From an uncultured Bacteroides sp. (GTDB taxonomy: Bacteria; Bacteroidota; Bacteroidia; Bacteroidales; Bacteroidaceae): a stretch of 29,377 nt of DNA. Positions 16,608 through 24,278 of this stretch are shown here, piece after piece (positions within the stretch are counted from its first letter, which is position 1; the number at the start of each line of letters is the position of its first letter). The notes below the pieces were generated by a model. That model searched no databases, was not told the DNA's origin, and saw only the letters and a program-made list of their open reading frames with translations. The position numbers and the translations under genes are program-made. The stretch is taken from positions 1-29,377 of the forward strand of contig CAKUYM010000018.1 of NCBI GenBank assembly GCA_934716785.1, written 5' to 3'.

Positions 16608-16614
16608 GAATAAA

Positions 16615-16680
16615 CATTGGTGAATTGATAGTTGTTGCTCTACTAATAATTAACAATTTCCAACTGTCAATTCACCAATG
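16615..16680. terminator. Long hairpin between convergent genes
   Basis: CATTGGTGAATTGATAGTTG (16615-16634) pairs with CAACTGTCAATTCACCAATG (16661-16680) over 20 bp with a single wobble position and a 26-base loop. It lies 7 bases after the M20 gene stop and 20 bases before the stop of the minus-strand TlpA-like gene, so it can end both transcripts. Confidence 0.75.
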
Positions 16681-16700
16681 CAATAAAAACAAAGCAACGA

Positions 16701-17891
16701 TTATTCAAACAGCTTCGATAAAGCCTCATCCAACTTCTCGCCCCTTAAGTCACTATCAATAACAATTCCTGTAGAGTCCACAAGAAAAGTTTTAGGTATA
16801 GCATAGATACCATATATATCAGCAGCATCCACATCCAGCAATTGTATCCAATTCATTCCAAGTTCTTCAATAGCAGCTCTCCAAGGTTTCAGTTTCCGGT
16901 CTATAGATATGCTAATCACCTCAAATCCCTTAGAAGCATATTTTTCATAAGCCGCTTTCACATTAGGCATCTCATGCCGACACGGACCGCACCATGAAGC
17001 CCAAAAGTCAATCAATACATATTTTCCTTTACCAACATAATCAGACAAAAGCGTTATACTACCGGCATCATCTTTCACCTTAGCATCCGGAAAACGTTCG
17101 CCAATCTTTATCTTGGCATCCATTTCTTTCCGTTTTTTCTCTTCTTCACGCTGTTCCGGAGTCATTCTATTTTCAACTTCCGCCTTCATGCGCAACTCTG
17201 CCTGCTTTTTCTTTTCCACAATATTTTTCACCAAATCGTTTTGCGAAAATATAGGCGAAGCTTCTTCCATCAGAGCCTTCATATCATCAAAAGACATCAC
17301 CATACCTCCAATTGTAAAAAGGTATACCCCCACTATACTATTCTTATAATCCTTTATACAATGCGATATAGAATCTATTTGCGAGAAAAAGATCTTATCA
17401 ATTCTATCATGCTTTGCTTTAAATGCGGTATCATTCCACATCTTATCTATAAATACTCCCGGCTCAACACCAAGAACAAGATCATAAATTGCCTTTGTTG
17501 TCTGGTTCAGATTATCCATTATAGCCTGCATATAATTTAAGGCTACATTCAATGAATCATTCAAAGGTGTTCCCCCTCTCTCTTTCGCAGCTATATTCAC
17601 TGAGATTTTCCCCCTTTCAAGGATTATCGGGTAAGTTTCTCCATCCCGATCCTTGATGATTGCAATATCCGGCATCTGATGTACACCGGAAAAAGAGAAT
17701 TTTCCTTTTTTCACTTTCGCACTGTCGAGAATGACTTCTTTAGCTTCCTCTCCATCACCCATCAGACACAAATACAACAATTGATTATTCAATTCCTCAT
17801 TAGCAATGCCTTTAATAGAGAACCTTCCCTGAGCCGAGGACAATACAGCAATAGCACAAAGAGCACATAAAATCATAATTTGCTTTTTCAT
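16701..17891 (-). CDS. TlpA-like thiol-disulfide oxidoreductase with DUF4369-type N-domain
   Basis: The protein has 396 aa. A signal peptide MKKQIMILCALCAIAVLSSA targets it to the periplasm. Residues ~22-110 form the DUF4369-type beta domain common in Bacteroides TlpA homologues (FSIKGIANEELNNQLLYLCL, KKGKFSFSGV). A central helical and very Lys/Glu-rich linker (~225-260) leads to a thioredoxin domain (~262-396). This has IDFWASWCGPCRHEMPNVK, with CxxC at C301/C304, and the cis-Pro motif YAIPKTFLVD. It could reduce or isomerise disulfides in exported proteins. It is the last gene of the 21619-to-16701 run, 37 bp after the transglutaminase-like lipoprotein. The Cys-rich lipoproteins nearby are plausible substrates, by context only. 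Confidence 0.9.
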   Translation of the reverse strand: MKKQIMILCALCAIAVLSSAQGRFSIKGIANEELNNQLLYLCLMGDGEEAKEVILDSAKVKKGKFSFSGVHQMPDIAIIKDRDGETYPIILERGKISVNIAAKERGGTPLNDSLNVALNYMQAIMDNLNQTTKAIYDLVLGVEPGVFIDKMWNDTAFKAKHDRIDKIFFSQIDSISHCIKDYKNSIVGVYLFTIGGMVMSFDDMKALMEEASPIFSQNDLVKNIVEKKKQAELRMKAEVENRMTPEQREEEKKRKEMDAKIKIGERFPDAKVKDDAGSITLLSDYVGKGKYVLIDFWASWCGPCRHEMPNVKAAYEKYASKGFEVISISIDRKLKPWRAAIEELGMNWIQLLDVDAADIYGIYAIPKTFLVDSTGIVIDSDLRGEKLDEALSKLFE

Positions 17892-17928
17892 AAAATTTTT
17901 TATTTAGTCAACATCATTCATATTATAA

Positions 17929-20016
17929 TTAAGGATAGATGAACTTCTGTCGCCCATCACTATCCACATAAAATGGGAGTTCTTCTTTTCCTCCCGTCAA
18001 GTTTCTGAGCCATAAAAGTGAACCGGACGGAACACTGACTGCAATATAATTATATTTAGCCCGTTCACTCAGGATTTTCTTCCATTCACCATTATCCCAA
18101 CAGAACAATTCATATTGATTACCAGTTATAATACCATTGTCAGCATTCAATGGCATCATCCGTATCTTTGTAACAAATTGAGGTTTCTCCAACATAAAAC
18201 GTATAGTCGGGTAAGGCTCCGGAGATGTTTGCGGATTACCGTCGTATTCAGCTTTCCATTTAATCCGTTCCAAAGGTTCATCCATTAGTCGGACTTCAGT
18301 TTTATTTCCAGATAAAGTATCCCCAGATGAGAGTATCGGCAAAGGAGATGACGCAATGACATTCTCATATCCATATCGAATGTCAGTTATAAATTCCAGT
18401 TCCGACAGGGTGGCATGAGGATATTCATCCGTTGTCTTTATCTGATAATATTGATAAGGTCCTTTATTCATGTCAAGTTTTATATCCTGAAAATAAGGTT
18501 GTAGTGTATCCGCTATTATCCCGACAGTATCACAGGGCTGAAAACCGGGGTCATTACTCGCCTGAATTACCGTTCCAATCAATTTTACCACCTTATCCAC
18601 CAACCCTTGCTTCACAGGGAACTTACGAAGCAATGTCACATCATCAACCTTTCCTTCTATATGAGACTTAATTATCTCCCCACCTTTATCCAAATAGAAA
18701 GGTTCTCCAAAAGAGAATGACTTACCAAATGGTGAATAGTAAACAGGGAAATAGTATCTATCCGGAATTACAGACGAGAAAGTGACATTCTGTTTCGTAC
18801 GATTTATTTTCCCCCAAGTTACAGGAATGATGCCAGAAGGCACCCCACTATTAAAAGTAGCAAGATATGCCAAATTATTATTCCCGTTTTCCCGATAAGG
18901 AAGAATCAAAGGGATGGTCTTCAACAAATGCGAAGTAACATCTTTCAGAAACGGAGAATCAAAAATGTCCGGGATATATTCACCGTTATTCTCCATAAAG
19001 AAAGGCGTATCCTTTTGCTCAGAAAACATAAAACGATACACATTCAACATTTCTTCAGGCTTCAAAAAGCTACCATCAATGGTGGGTAACGAAGATTCAG
19101 GATTAAACATCAGCCAATCCTTGTTTTTATCCAATACAACAGCGTAATAATGCCTTCCCTGGAATTTCTTATAAGATGAATTAAACTCCACGGCAGCAGG
19201 TATGCCACATGCCCTCAATATAGACACACCATAGTTTGCAATCGGAATACAATCATGAAAGCCATGAAAGAATAGTTCCTGATAACCAACTTCTTCTTTA
19301 TAAGGATAAGGCGGAAAGAACTCGCGCGTTCGTCCTATTACATAGTTATATTTCTGAGCCACTTCCCGCAAGGAGTCCTTATTGACAGCCGACAGGTATT
19401 TATTCATAAACGCGGCATAACCATCCGAGAAATCAATCAATGAAAAATCAGGGATACTTCGATAAGAGAGCACATATTCGTAAAAATCTTCGGCAGACAG
19501 CCGTTGCAAACCAGTTATTTGTCTTTTCAATTCAAATACATGATCGATATGACTTATTAGTTGCGCGGCCTTCACCCAATGAAGATCATAACCATCTTTC
19601 CAGAGAATCCGGACAGGTTGTTCCGCAACTCTTTCACCCTGTTTCTCCCGAAAGCCAACTCGAACCTCATTTATCATTTTCCGCGCTTTTTCAGTATATA
19701 AACTATCAGCAGCCAAAGAAACCGAGCAGAAAAGAAGAGAGTCCGCGACTCCCGTCAGTGAATCCAACAACGGATGTTGCCGCGGATTCCTTACGGAATA
19801 ATACGAATGATGATGCCGCATATTCGCAATTAAAAACTTTGCGGCTTTCAATTTTTGAGGTTCATGCTTATAATGCTTCAATACCGTTTCCAAGTCAGTT
19901 CTGTTCGCCCCGAAAATTGACAAGACAGTATCAACACGTTTGTCTACTTCACTCGCACAGCCTGACAACAGAAACAGAAAAAAAGTAATAACAAGGCTAT
20001 TCTTTATCATATTCAA
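17929..20016 (-). CDS. Transglutaminase-like lipoprotein
   Basis: The protein has 695 aa and starts MNMIKNSLVITFFLFLLSGC (lipobox LSGC, lipidated C20). An in-frame ATG at 20010 is an equally good start. The middle contains a transglutaminase/cysteine-protease-like core: DCIPIANYGVSILRACGIPA (C256), GRHYYAVVLD (H289) and WLMFNPESS (N305). The usual third triad residue, Asp, appears replaced by Asn. The C-terminal third is beta-rich with an F5/8-type-C-like look (HATLSELEFITDIRYG, PTIRFMLEKPQFVTKIRMMPLN). It would sit at the outer membrane or face the periplasm. Family members act as peptidases, amidases or crosslinkers; the substrate is unknown. It is spaced 25 bp after the O-antigen-ligase-like gene and 37 bp before the TlpA-like gene, so an operon is likely. 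Confidence 0.75.
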   Translation of the reverse strand: MNMIKNSLVITFFLFLLSGCASEVDKRVDTVLSIFGANRTDLETVLKHYKHEPQKLKAAKFLIANMRHHHSYYSVRNPRQHPLLDSLTGVADSLLFCSVSLAADSLYTEKARKMINEVRVGFREKQGERVAEQPVRILWKDGYDLHWVKAAQLISHIDHVFELKRQITGLQRLSAEDFYEYVLSYRSIPDFSLIDFSDGYAAFMNKYLSAVNKDSLREVAQKYNYVIGRTREFFPPYPYKEEVGYQELFFHGFHDCIPIANYGVSILRACGIPAAVEFNSSYKKFQGRHYYAVVLDKNKDWLMFNPESSLPTIDGSFLKPEEMLNVYRFMFSEQKDTPFFMENNGEYIPDIFDSPFLKDVTSHLLKTIPLILPYRENGNNNLAYLATFNSGVPSGIIPVTWGKINRTKQNVTFSSVIPDRYYFPVYYSPFGKSFSFGEPFYLDKGGEIIKSHIEGKVDDVTLLRKFPVKQGLVDKVVKLIGTVIQASNDPGFQPCDTVGIIADTLQPYFQDIKLDMNKGPYQYYQIKTTDEYPHATLSELEFITDIRYGYENVIASSPLPILSSGDTLSGNKTEVRLMDEPLERIKWKAEYDGNPQTSPEPYPTIRFMLEKPQFVTKIRMMPLNADNGIITGNQYELFCWDNGEWKKILSERAKYNYIAVSVPSGSLLWLRNLTGGKEELPFYVDSDGRQKFIYP

Positions 20017-20041
20017 TACTATTTATAATATGAATCTTCAA

Positions 20042-21619
20042 TCATTCAAAATTCTCTTCTGTCAACAATCTCGTTTGTTCTCTTTTCATTTCTCTCTTCA
20101 TCATCCGGATAGTTGAGGTCTTAATTTTCATTGGTTTATCTATAATTGACTTGGCAACATCAAGCATACGCTCCCGGTTGCCCATATCCTTATATAAATA
20201 GAACAACTTATGAAGAGGCAGGAAACGGGAAGGACACATCATAGATGCATTAGCATAATACTTCTCTGCCAACTCATGCTTATCCAACTCCTGATAGTTT
20301 TCACCTATCATAAGTTCCAAATCATAATCCGCCCAATATTTACGGCATTTCAACGCCACTTTCAGACTCTCGTCATATTGCTTATTCTCCAAAAGTATAG
20401 CTGCATAATTATAAAGGAAGTACGGATTATTTTCAAATTTCCCCTCTAACTCAGCATATACCGGAAGAGTTTTTCCGGACACTCCATAAAGTGCAAGACC
20501 TGATACCTTTCCCCATTCCTTTTCTGCCATTACACGCTCTACCAATTTGTAAATACCTCCAAATGAACAGAAAAGAATAAAGATACATATGACATTCTTT
20601 ATCATCGAACAAGCAAGAATCTCTGTAATATACTCCTTTGTAAAGATAACGATACACAAAAGTGTGACAATCCACGTAAAAGGATATGTGAACGGATAGG
20701 AGAAGAATGAAAATACACCTATTGATATAAGGGAATAAAGAGCTATCCGTTTCTCCAGACAAGGGTGTGTTTTATAACAGTACATTAACAATGTTATCAC
20801 TGCAAATATCATTAACAAGCCGACAAATCCAAAATTCAGGAGAACTCCCACATATTCATTAAAAGGATGTTTTACATTATCAGCTAACATAGAATAATGG
20901 TTCTCTCCGTGTTGTCGGAAATAATCTGCCTGATAATCCATATAACGAGCTTCAAAGCTACCTACCCCGTGACCAAACCACGGTGCATCTTTTATCATAT
21001 CTGCGCTACATCGCCAAATAAGTAACCTACCGTCAGCAGAGTCTTTTTTCATCCAGTAACATCCCAACAGTAATAAAGCGAAACATACTAAAGAAAGACA
21101 TTTCATCCATCTTTTATGAAAGAACTTTATATTCAAAAGAATAAAACAGATAAAGGCAATGCTCATAACACCCGCTCTTGATTGCGACAAAAACACAGCT
21201 ATTGCAATTACGAATCCTGCCACCCATCCTACATACCTGATATATTTATTCTTGTCCGACAATAAGAATCCTGCAAAAGGAAAGCCTGCACAGAGACATG
21301 CCGCAAAGCCCGCAGGATTGTCGAAACTCCCTGTAACCTCAAAAGTAGTGGACACCTGAAAGAAGCCAAGAAACTGAACTATTCCGAGCATTGCCTGCAA
21401 AAAGCAAGAAATAACAATGATAAAACCATACACAGCTCCTCTCAGATCCTCATGTTTATTCTGTCTGCAAAATAGTATATACACAGATTCATATATCAAT
21501 ATTACTAATAATAGAAACGCTGCAAAACACCATTTAGGAACAATATACGAATCCGTAAATTGTCGTGAATAGGCAAAAAGACTACCCAAGCACAATACTG
21601 CAAACAAACTATGAGACAT
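20042..21619 (-). CDS. O-antigen ligase-like (Wzy_C) membrane protein with C-terminal TPR repeats
   Basis: The protein has 525 aa. About ten membrane segments occupy residues 1-370, with the family motifs TGSFDNPAGFAACLCAGFPF and FLSQSRAGVMSI. The long periplasmic loop carries GRLLIWRCSADMIKDAPWFG HGVGSFEARYMDYQADYF (contiguous) and the H-P-x-N-E-Y motif (KHPFNEYVG). After the last helix, ~385-510 are TPR-like helices (LYNYAAILLENKQYDESLKV, YQELDKHELAEKYYANASMM). Wzy_C enzymes transfer or polymerise lipid-linked glycans. Bacteroides carries many such TPR-tailed homologues beside secreted-peptide or lipoprotein loci rather than O-antigen clusters, so a role in glycosylating a local lipoprotein is possible but unproven. 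It is first gene of its operon as read. Confidence 0.88.
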   Translation of the reverse strand: MSHSLFAVLCLGSLFAYSRQFTDSYIVPKWCFAAFLLLVILIYESVYILFCRQNKHEDLRGAVYGFIIVISCFLQAMLGIVQFLGFFQVSTTFEVTGSFDNPAGFAACLCAGFPFAGFLLSDKNKYIRYVGWVAGFVIAIAVFLSQSRAGVMSIAFICFILLNIKFFHKRWMKCLSLVCFALLLLGCYWMKKDSADGRLLIWRCSADMIKDAPWFGHGVGSFEARYMDYQADYFRQHGENHYSMLADNVKHPFNEYVGVLLNFGFVGLLMIFAVITLLMYCYKTHPCLEKRIALYSLISIGVFSFFSYPFTYPFTWIVTLLCIVIFTKEYITEILACSMIKNVICIFILFCSFGGIYKLVERVMAEKEWGKVSGLALYGVSGKTLPVYAELEGKFENNPYFLYNYAAILLENKQYDESLKVALKCRKYWADYDLELMIGENYQELDKHELAEKYYANASMMCPSRFLPLHKLFYLYKDMGNRERMLDVAKSIIDKPMKIKTSTIRMMKREMKREQTRLLTEENFE

Positions 21620-21748
21620 TTTAATTATCTATATATGATATGCTAATAATCAGTTTTATGTTCTCCGCTCAATCTTTCCAATGTTCTCAATAGTCATCAA
21701 GTGTTACCTTCAAACGTTACATTCTCAATATACTCCTTATTACATAGG

Positions 21749-21837
21749 GCTGACTAAAAAGATTGAAAAGATGATTTTTACCTTTCTACTGATAGTTGGA
21801 GGGGAAAGCAACAAACAATTCTTTCTTTTTAGTTAGC
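21749..21837 (-). repeat. Inverted repeat between the cassette and the ligase operon
   Basis: GCTGACTAAAAAGA (21749-21762) and TCTTTTTAGTTAGC (21824-21837) pair over 14 bp with one mismatch (wobble in RNA) around a 61-base loop. It lies in the 268-bp gap between the 86-aa gene and the ligase-like gene and could modulate read-through. No clean TAnnTTTG box was found in this gap. Confidence 0.35.
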
Positions 21838-21887
21838 TCCATTATGATGTAATAGTTCGACAACTATTGCTTATTTGCAGTGGAAAC

Positions 21888-22148
21888 CTAATCGCTATTC
21901 TTCCTAATCATATGTAATACATTTAATAGGATTACAAAAAAAACGACTATGCTTGGAATATAATTTTTCAAACACCTACTTTGTTTAGGCATTTTACTTA
22001 TCGTATAAAAGAAAATACTAAGCCACATCAAAATATAAGTTCCTGAAATATACCAATCATTTATAATGTAGCCATAAATTCTATTTATTGTCATAAGTAA
22101 GACAGAAAGCAAAGCAAATGAAATAAAAATATTATAAAGATATTTCAT
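21888..22148 (-). CDS. Small 3-TM membrane protein of cassette 1
   Basis: The protein has 86 aa. Three hydrophobic segments are visible: ~5-25 (YNIFISFALLSVLLMTINRI), ~33-52 (YISGTYILMWLSIFFYTI) and ~64-82 (IPSIVVFFVILLNVLHMI). Short basic loops (KMPKQSRCLKNY) follow the second. I do not recognise a family. It starts 12 bp after the lipoprotein gene stop. The same order, lipoprotein then roughly 90-aa 3-TM protein, recurs in cassette 2 (23979-24278). That argues for a dedicated role such as anchoring, export or immunity for the lipoprotein. The sequence is strongly AT-rich. Confidence 0.7.
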   Translation of the reverse strand: MKYLYNIFISFALLSVLLMTINRIYGYIINDWYISGTYILMWLSIFFYTISKMPKQSRCLKNYIPSIVVFFVILLNVLHMIRKNSD

Positions 22149-22160
22149 ATTTATTATTTA

Positions 22161-22814
22161 TCAAGCATTCTGCATACAATCATAATAACTACGATCTGCC
22201 AATGTTATAGCATAATCGTAAGCCGCAGAAGCTGCGATAGCACAAAAACATGCCCCCAAACCACCGGTTGCACAAGAGCAGCCCACCATTGCCGCTAAAT
22301 AAATAGCGGAAGCGTAGGCATAATCTTCATTAAGCCTTCGTCTGCATTCTTCACTACCAACACCACCACCTTCACCACGAGTTTTTACCATCACTTTTGA
22401 TGAACTAACGGAATTTGTTATAAAAAGGGTAGTTTGTTCTGATTCATTTAACAAATGAAAGTTGGTATTATTTAGCAGATTATTTCTTGCATTTTCCACT
22501 ATAGCCAAATCTTCCATCAAATTAACTCCATCAACTATCCTCATCATATAATCATCATTATTCAGATTATTCATTAGTTCATCGAATTCCTCTTTACTTA
22601 ATGTTGATGTGTAAGACTGTACCTTCTCTGCCAAACTCATACAATGCTGTTTAAAATCCAAAAATTCATCAGATTCTGCAACTGAATTGACTAACGTTGG
22701 CTCCCTATCAACTTCAAAGCCATGTTCATCAGAACTACAACTGGAGATAATGATATTTATACCAATAATAAATGCAAATACGCTCAAACGTGAAATCACT
22801 TTTTTTAAATTCAT
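22161..22814 (-). CDS. Cys-rich lipoprotein with twin CX21C C-terminal domain (cassette 1, intact)
   Basis: The protein has 217 aa. The N-terminus MNLKKVISRLSVFAFIIGIN leads to lipobox ISSC (C26). Residues ~47-91 form a helical, acidic module (SDEFLDFKQH, QSYTSTLSKEEFDELMNNLN, NDDYM) shared with the paralogue at 23291. A linker VKTRGEGGGVGS (143-154) follows. The C-terminal domain has C157-x21-C179 and C191-x21-C213, joined by a Gly-rich turn with two extra Cys (CSCATGGLGACFC). The equal spacing and Ala/Tyr-rich segments suggest two antiparallel helices stapled by disulfides C157-C213 and C179-C191. No database family is recognised. The KTR-x-EGG stretch resembles a processing site but is unproven. 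Candidate roles are a released peptide, a signal or a surface antigen. The -33/-7 promoter at 22928-22959 is well formed. Confidence 0.8.
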   Translation of the reverse strand: MNLKKVISRLSVFAFIIGINIIISSCSSDEHGFEVDREPTLVNSVAESDEFLDFKQHCMSLAEKVQSYTSTLSKEEFDELMNNLNNDDYMMRIVDGVNLMEDLAIVENARNNLLNNTNFHLLNESEQTTLFITNSVSSSKVMVKTRGEGGGVGSEECRRRLNEDYAYASAIYLAAMVGCSCATGGLGACFCAIAASAAYDYAITLADRSYYDCMQNA

Positions 22815-23290
22815 AATTCTTCATTTTTATCTATTAATACTAAAACTTATTCCAAAGACAAATTCATTTCCTTTTTTAAATGCAAACAATGCTTATAATC
22901 CAACTAAAAACCACTTGTTATTTTCCACAAATGTATGAACCATTTTGAGACAATACAAAAGGGTGTTACACTACTTCACCCCCACAAAGCTATATAGAAG
23001 GGGGTAACCCAATATTTTATATATTTCTCCTATTAATTGTAACAATTCATACTCCCTATTAAACTAAAACAGTCTTTTCTAAGATAAGACCTCATTAATG
23101 TTACACTCGCAAAGCCATCATAGCAGCCTAAAAAGGCTTCTTACAGTTTTCAGTTTCTCAATTTGATGCAATATTGTAACACAATAAAATGCTTCAAAGC
23201 CAAACTATTCCCTTTTTTTCAAAACAGATATCATTATAATGGAGCTTTTTTTATTACCTTGCGTCAGAATTAAACAAAACACTTACAATC
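22815..23290. other. 476-bp AT-rich divergent intergenic region
   Basis: This separates the two divergently transcribed lipoprotein cassettes. The left half carries the minus-strand promoter and a leader of about 105 bases. The right half holds T tracts and a weak -7-like TTACCTTG just before the ATG at 23291. No gene, tRNA or long inverted repeat was found. The length and paired promoters suit shared regulation of both cassettes. Confidence 0.5.
22928..22959 (-). promoter_or_regulatory. Complete Bacteroides promoter for cassette 1
   Basis: On the minus strand TTTG (22959-22956) is followed after 20 bases by TACATTTG (22935-22928). This matches the TTTG-N19-21-TAnnTTTG consensus exactly. The expected transcript start is near 22921, leaving a leader of about 105 bases before the lipoprotein ATG at 22814. 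Confidence 0.75.
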
Positions 23291-23994
23291 ATGAGAAAAA
23301 AAAGACCCTTTTTGTATTATGCAATAACGCTTGTCTGCGGATTAATGACCATCTTTATTATTTATAGCTGCAGCACGGACGAATTCTATTCTGGTGAACT
23401 ACAAATAGAAGAAAACAGGATCGCGGAAAAATCAGTGTATTCATCAGACATAATAAATAACACGAATTCACTTATTGACTCTATTGCTATTTCTGATGAA
23501 TTTTGGGAGTTTGAACGAAACAGTAAACTCTTATCTGATAAATTTCAGGCTTACACTTCAACACTGAGTGAAGAAGAGTATGACAAACTCATGGAAAACT
23601 TAAACGATGATGATTACATGGAAGAGTTTATCAGAAAAGCGAATTTAGAAAAAGAACTTCAACAGATGGATGAAGCGAAGGAAAACCTGCTTCTGCACAC
23701 CGGATTCTCCAGACTAAGCGAAGATGAACGTATTTCATTATTCCGGCAGCATACTGAGTTCCAAGAATCTACAGGTAAAACACTCATAAAAACACGCACT
23801 GAAGGAGGAGACACTAATAGCTGCGAAGCTAAAAGACAGGCTGCGTATGCGCAAGCAAAAACGGATTATGAGAATGCTATCATCAAATGTAGAACAGAAT
23901 CCTCTATAATTATTGCTACACACAAGCATTAGCTAAATATGCAAGAGACAAAGACATAGCAGACACAAACTATAAAACATGTATAGGAAAATAA
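23291..23994 (+). pseudogene. Cys-rich lipoprotein paralogue (cassette 2) with frameshift in the twin CX21C domain
   Basis: As read, the protein is 213 aa (stop 23930-23932). The start is MRKKRPFLYYAITLVCGLMT with lipobox IYSC (C27). It shares with the 22161 protein the blocks SDEFWEF, AYTSTLSEEEYDKLMENLN, DDDYM and IKTRTEGGD, plus the first CX21C (C178-C200). The second half is missing in frame, yet the other frame reads C-YTQALAKYARDKDIADTNYK-TC then IGK and stops at 23992. This restores CX21C and the IADxxYxxC tail of the paralogue. The shift lies between about 23891 and 23913. The 704-nt span is 234 codons plus 2 nt. The restored stop would overlap the next gene's ATG (23979) by 16 bp, as in an operon. 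It may be a real mutation, a phase variant or a sequencing error. The truncated protein might still be made. Confidence 0.75.
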
Positions 23995-24278
23995 TTATAT
24001 ATATAGTTCTTAATAATGTAATGTGGCTTACCAGCATTGCAATGTGTTATCTTCATCGCTTTATTGACAACCTAAATTACACATTTCAAGATTTCCTCAT
24101 TATCTTCTTCGAACTTCTTGCACGCATGACACTTGTTGCAGGAGCTATCAGTATATTTCCACAAGAACCATACTCTAATAAAAGAGTATGGTTCTATTAT
24201 ATCATTTTGGGTGGAAGCATGACTATTATTGATGCATTGGTACGATTGACTGATACTTTACAAAAGTTATTATTTTAG
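23979..24278 (+). CDS. Small 3-TM membrane protein of cassette 2
   Basis: The protein has 99 aa. Hydrophobic segments lie at ~5-25 (IIIYIVLNNVMWLTSIAMCY), ~38-60 (FLIIFFELLARMTLVAGAIS) and ~70-88 (VWFYYIILGGSMTIIDALV). It is similar in size, topology and position to the 86-aa protein of cassette 1, though sequence identity looks low. Its ATG lies inside the 3' end that the frameshifted lipoprotein gene would have if intact. A perfect 13-bp inverted repeat sits inside the coding region. The 3' end overlaps the convergent regulator gene by 9 bp. Function is unknown. Confidence 0.65.
   Translation: MYRKIIIYIVLNNVMWLTSIAMCYLHRFIDNLNYTFQDFLIIFFELLARMTLVAGAISIFPQEPYSNKRVWFYYIILGGSMTIIDALVRLTDTLQKLLF
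24164..24195. repeat. Perfect intragenic inverted repeat
   Basis: AGAACCATACTCT (24164-24176) and AGAGTATGGTTCT (24183-24195) pair perfectly over 13 bp with a 6-base AATAAA loop. It lies inside the 99-aa membrane protein gene, encoding the loop QEPYSNKRVWFY. No T tract follows that would make it a classic terminator. Confidence 0.75.

Noticed and set aside
19440..19988. 182-codon plus-strand ORF opposite the transglutaminase-like lipoprotein
   Set aside because: It is an antisense shadow without signal peptide, domain or promoter.
20042..21619. Evidence of an O-antigen or capsule biosynthesis cluster
   Set aside because: There are no glycosyltransferases, flippase or nucleotide-sugar genes around it; the ligase-like gene stands with a lipoprotein and TlpA-like gene instead.
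24164..24195. Invertible promoter element
   Set aside because: The inverted repeats enclose only 6 bases, too short to flip a promoter, and no recombinase gene is near.
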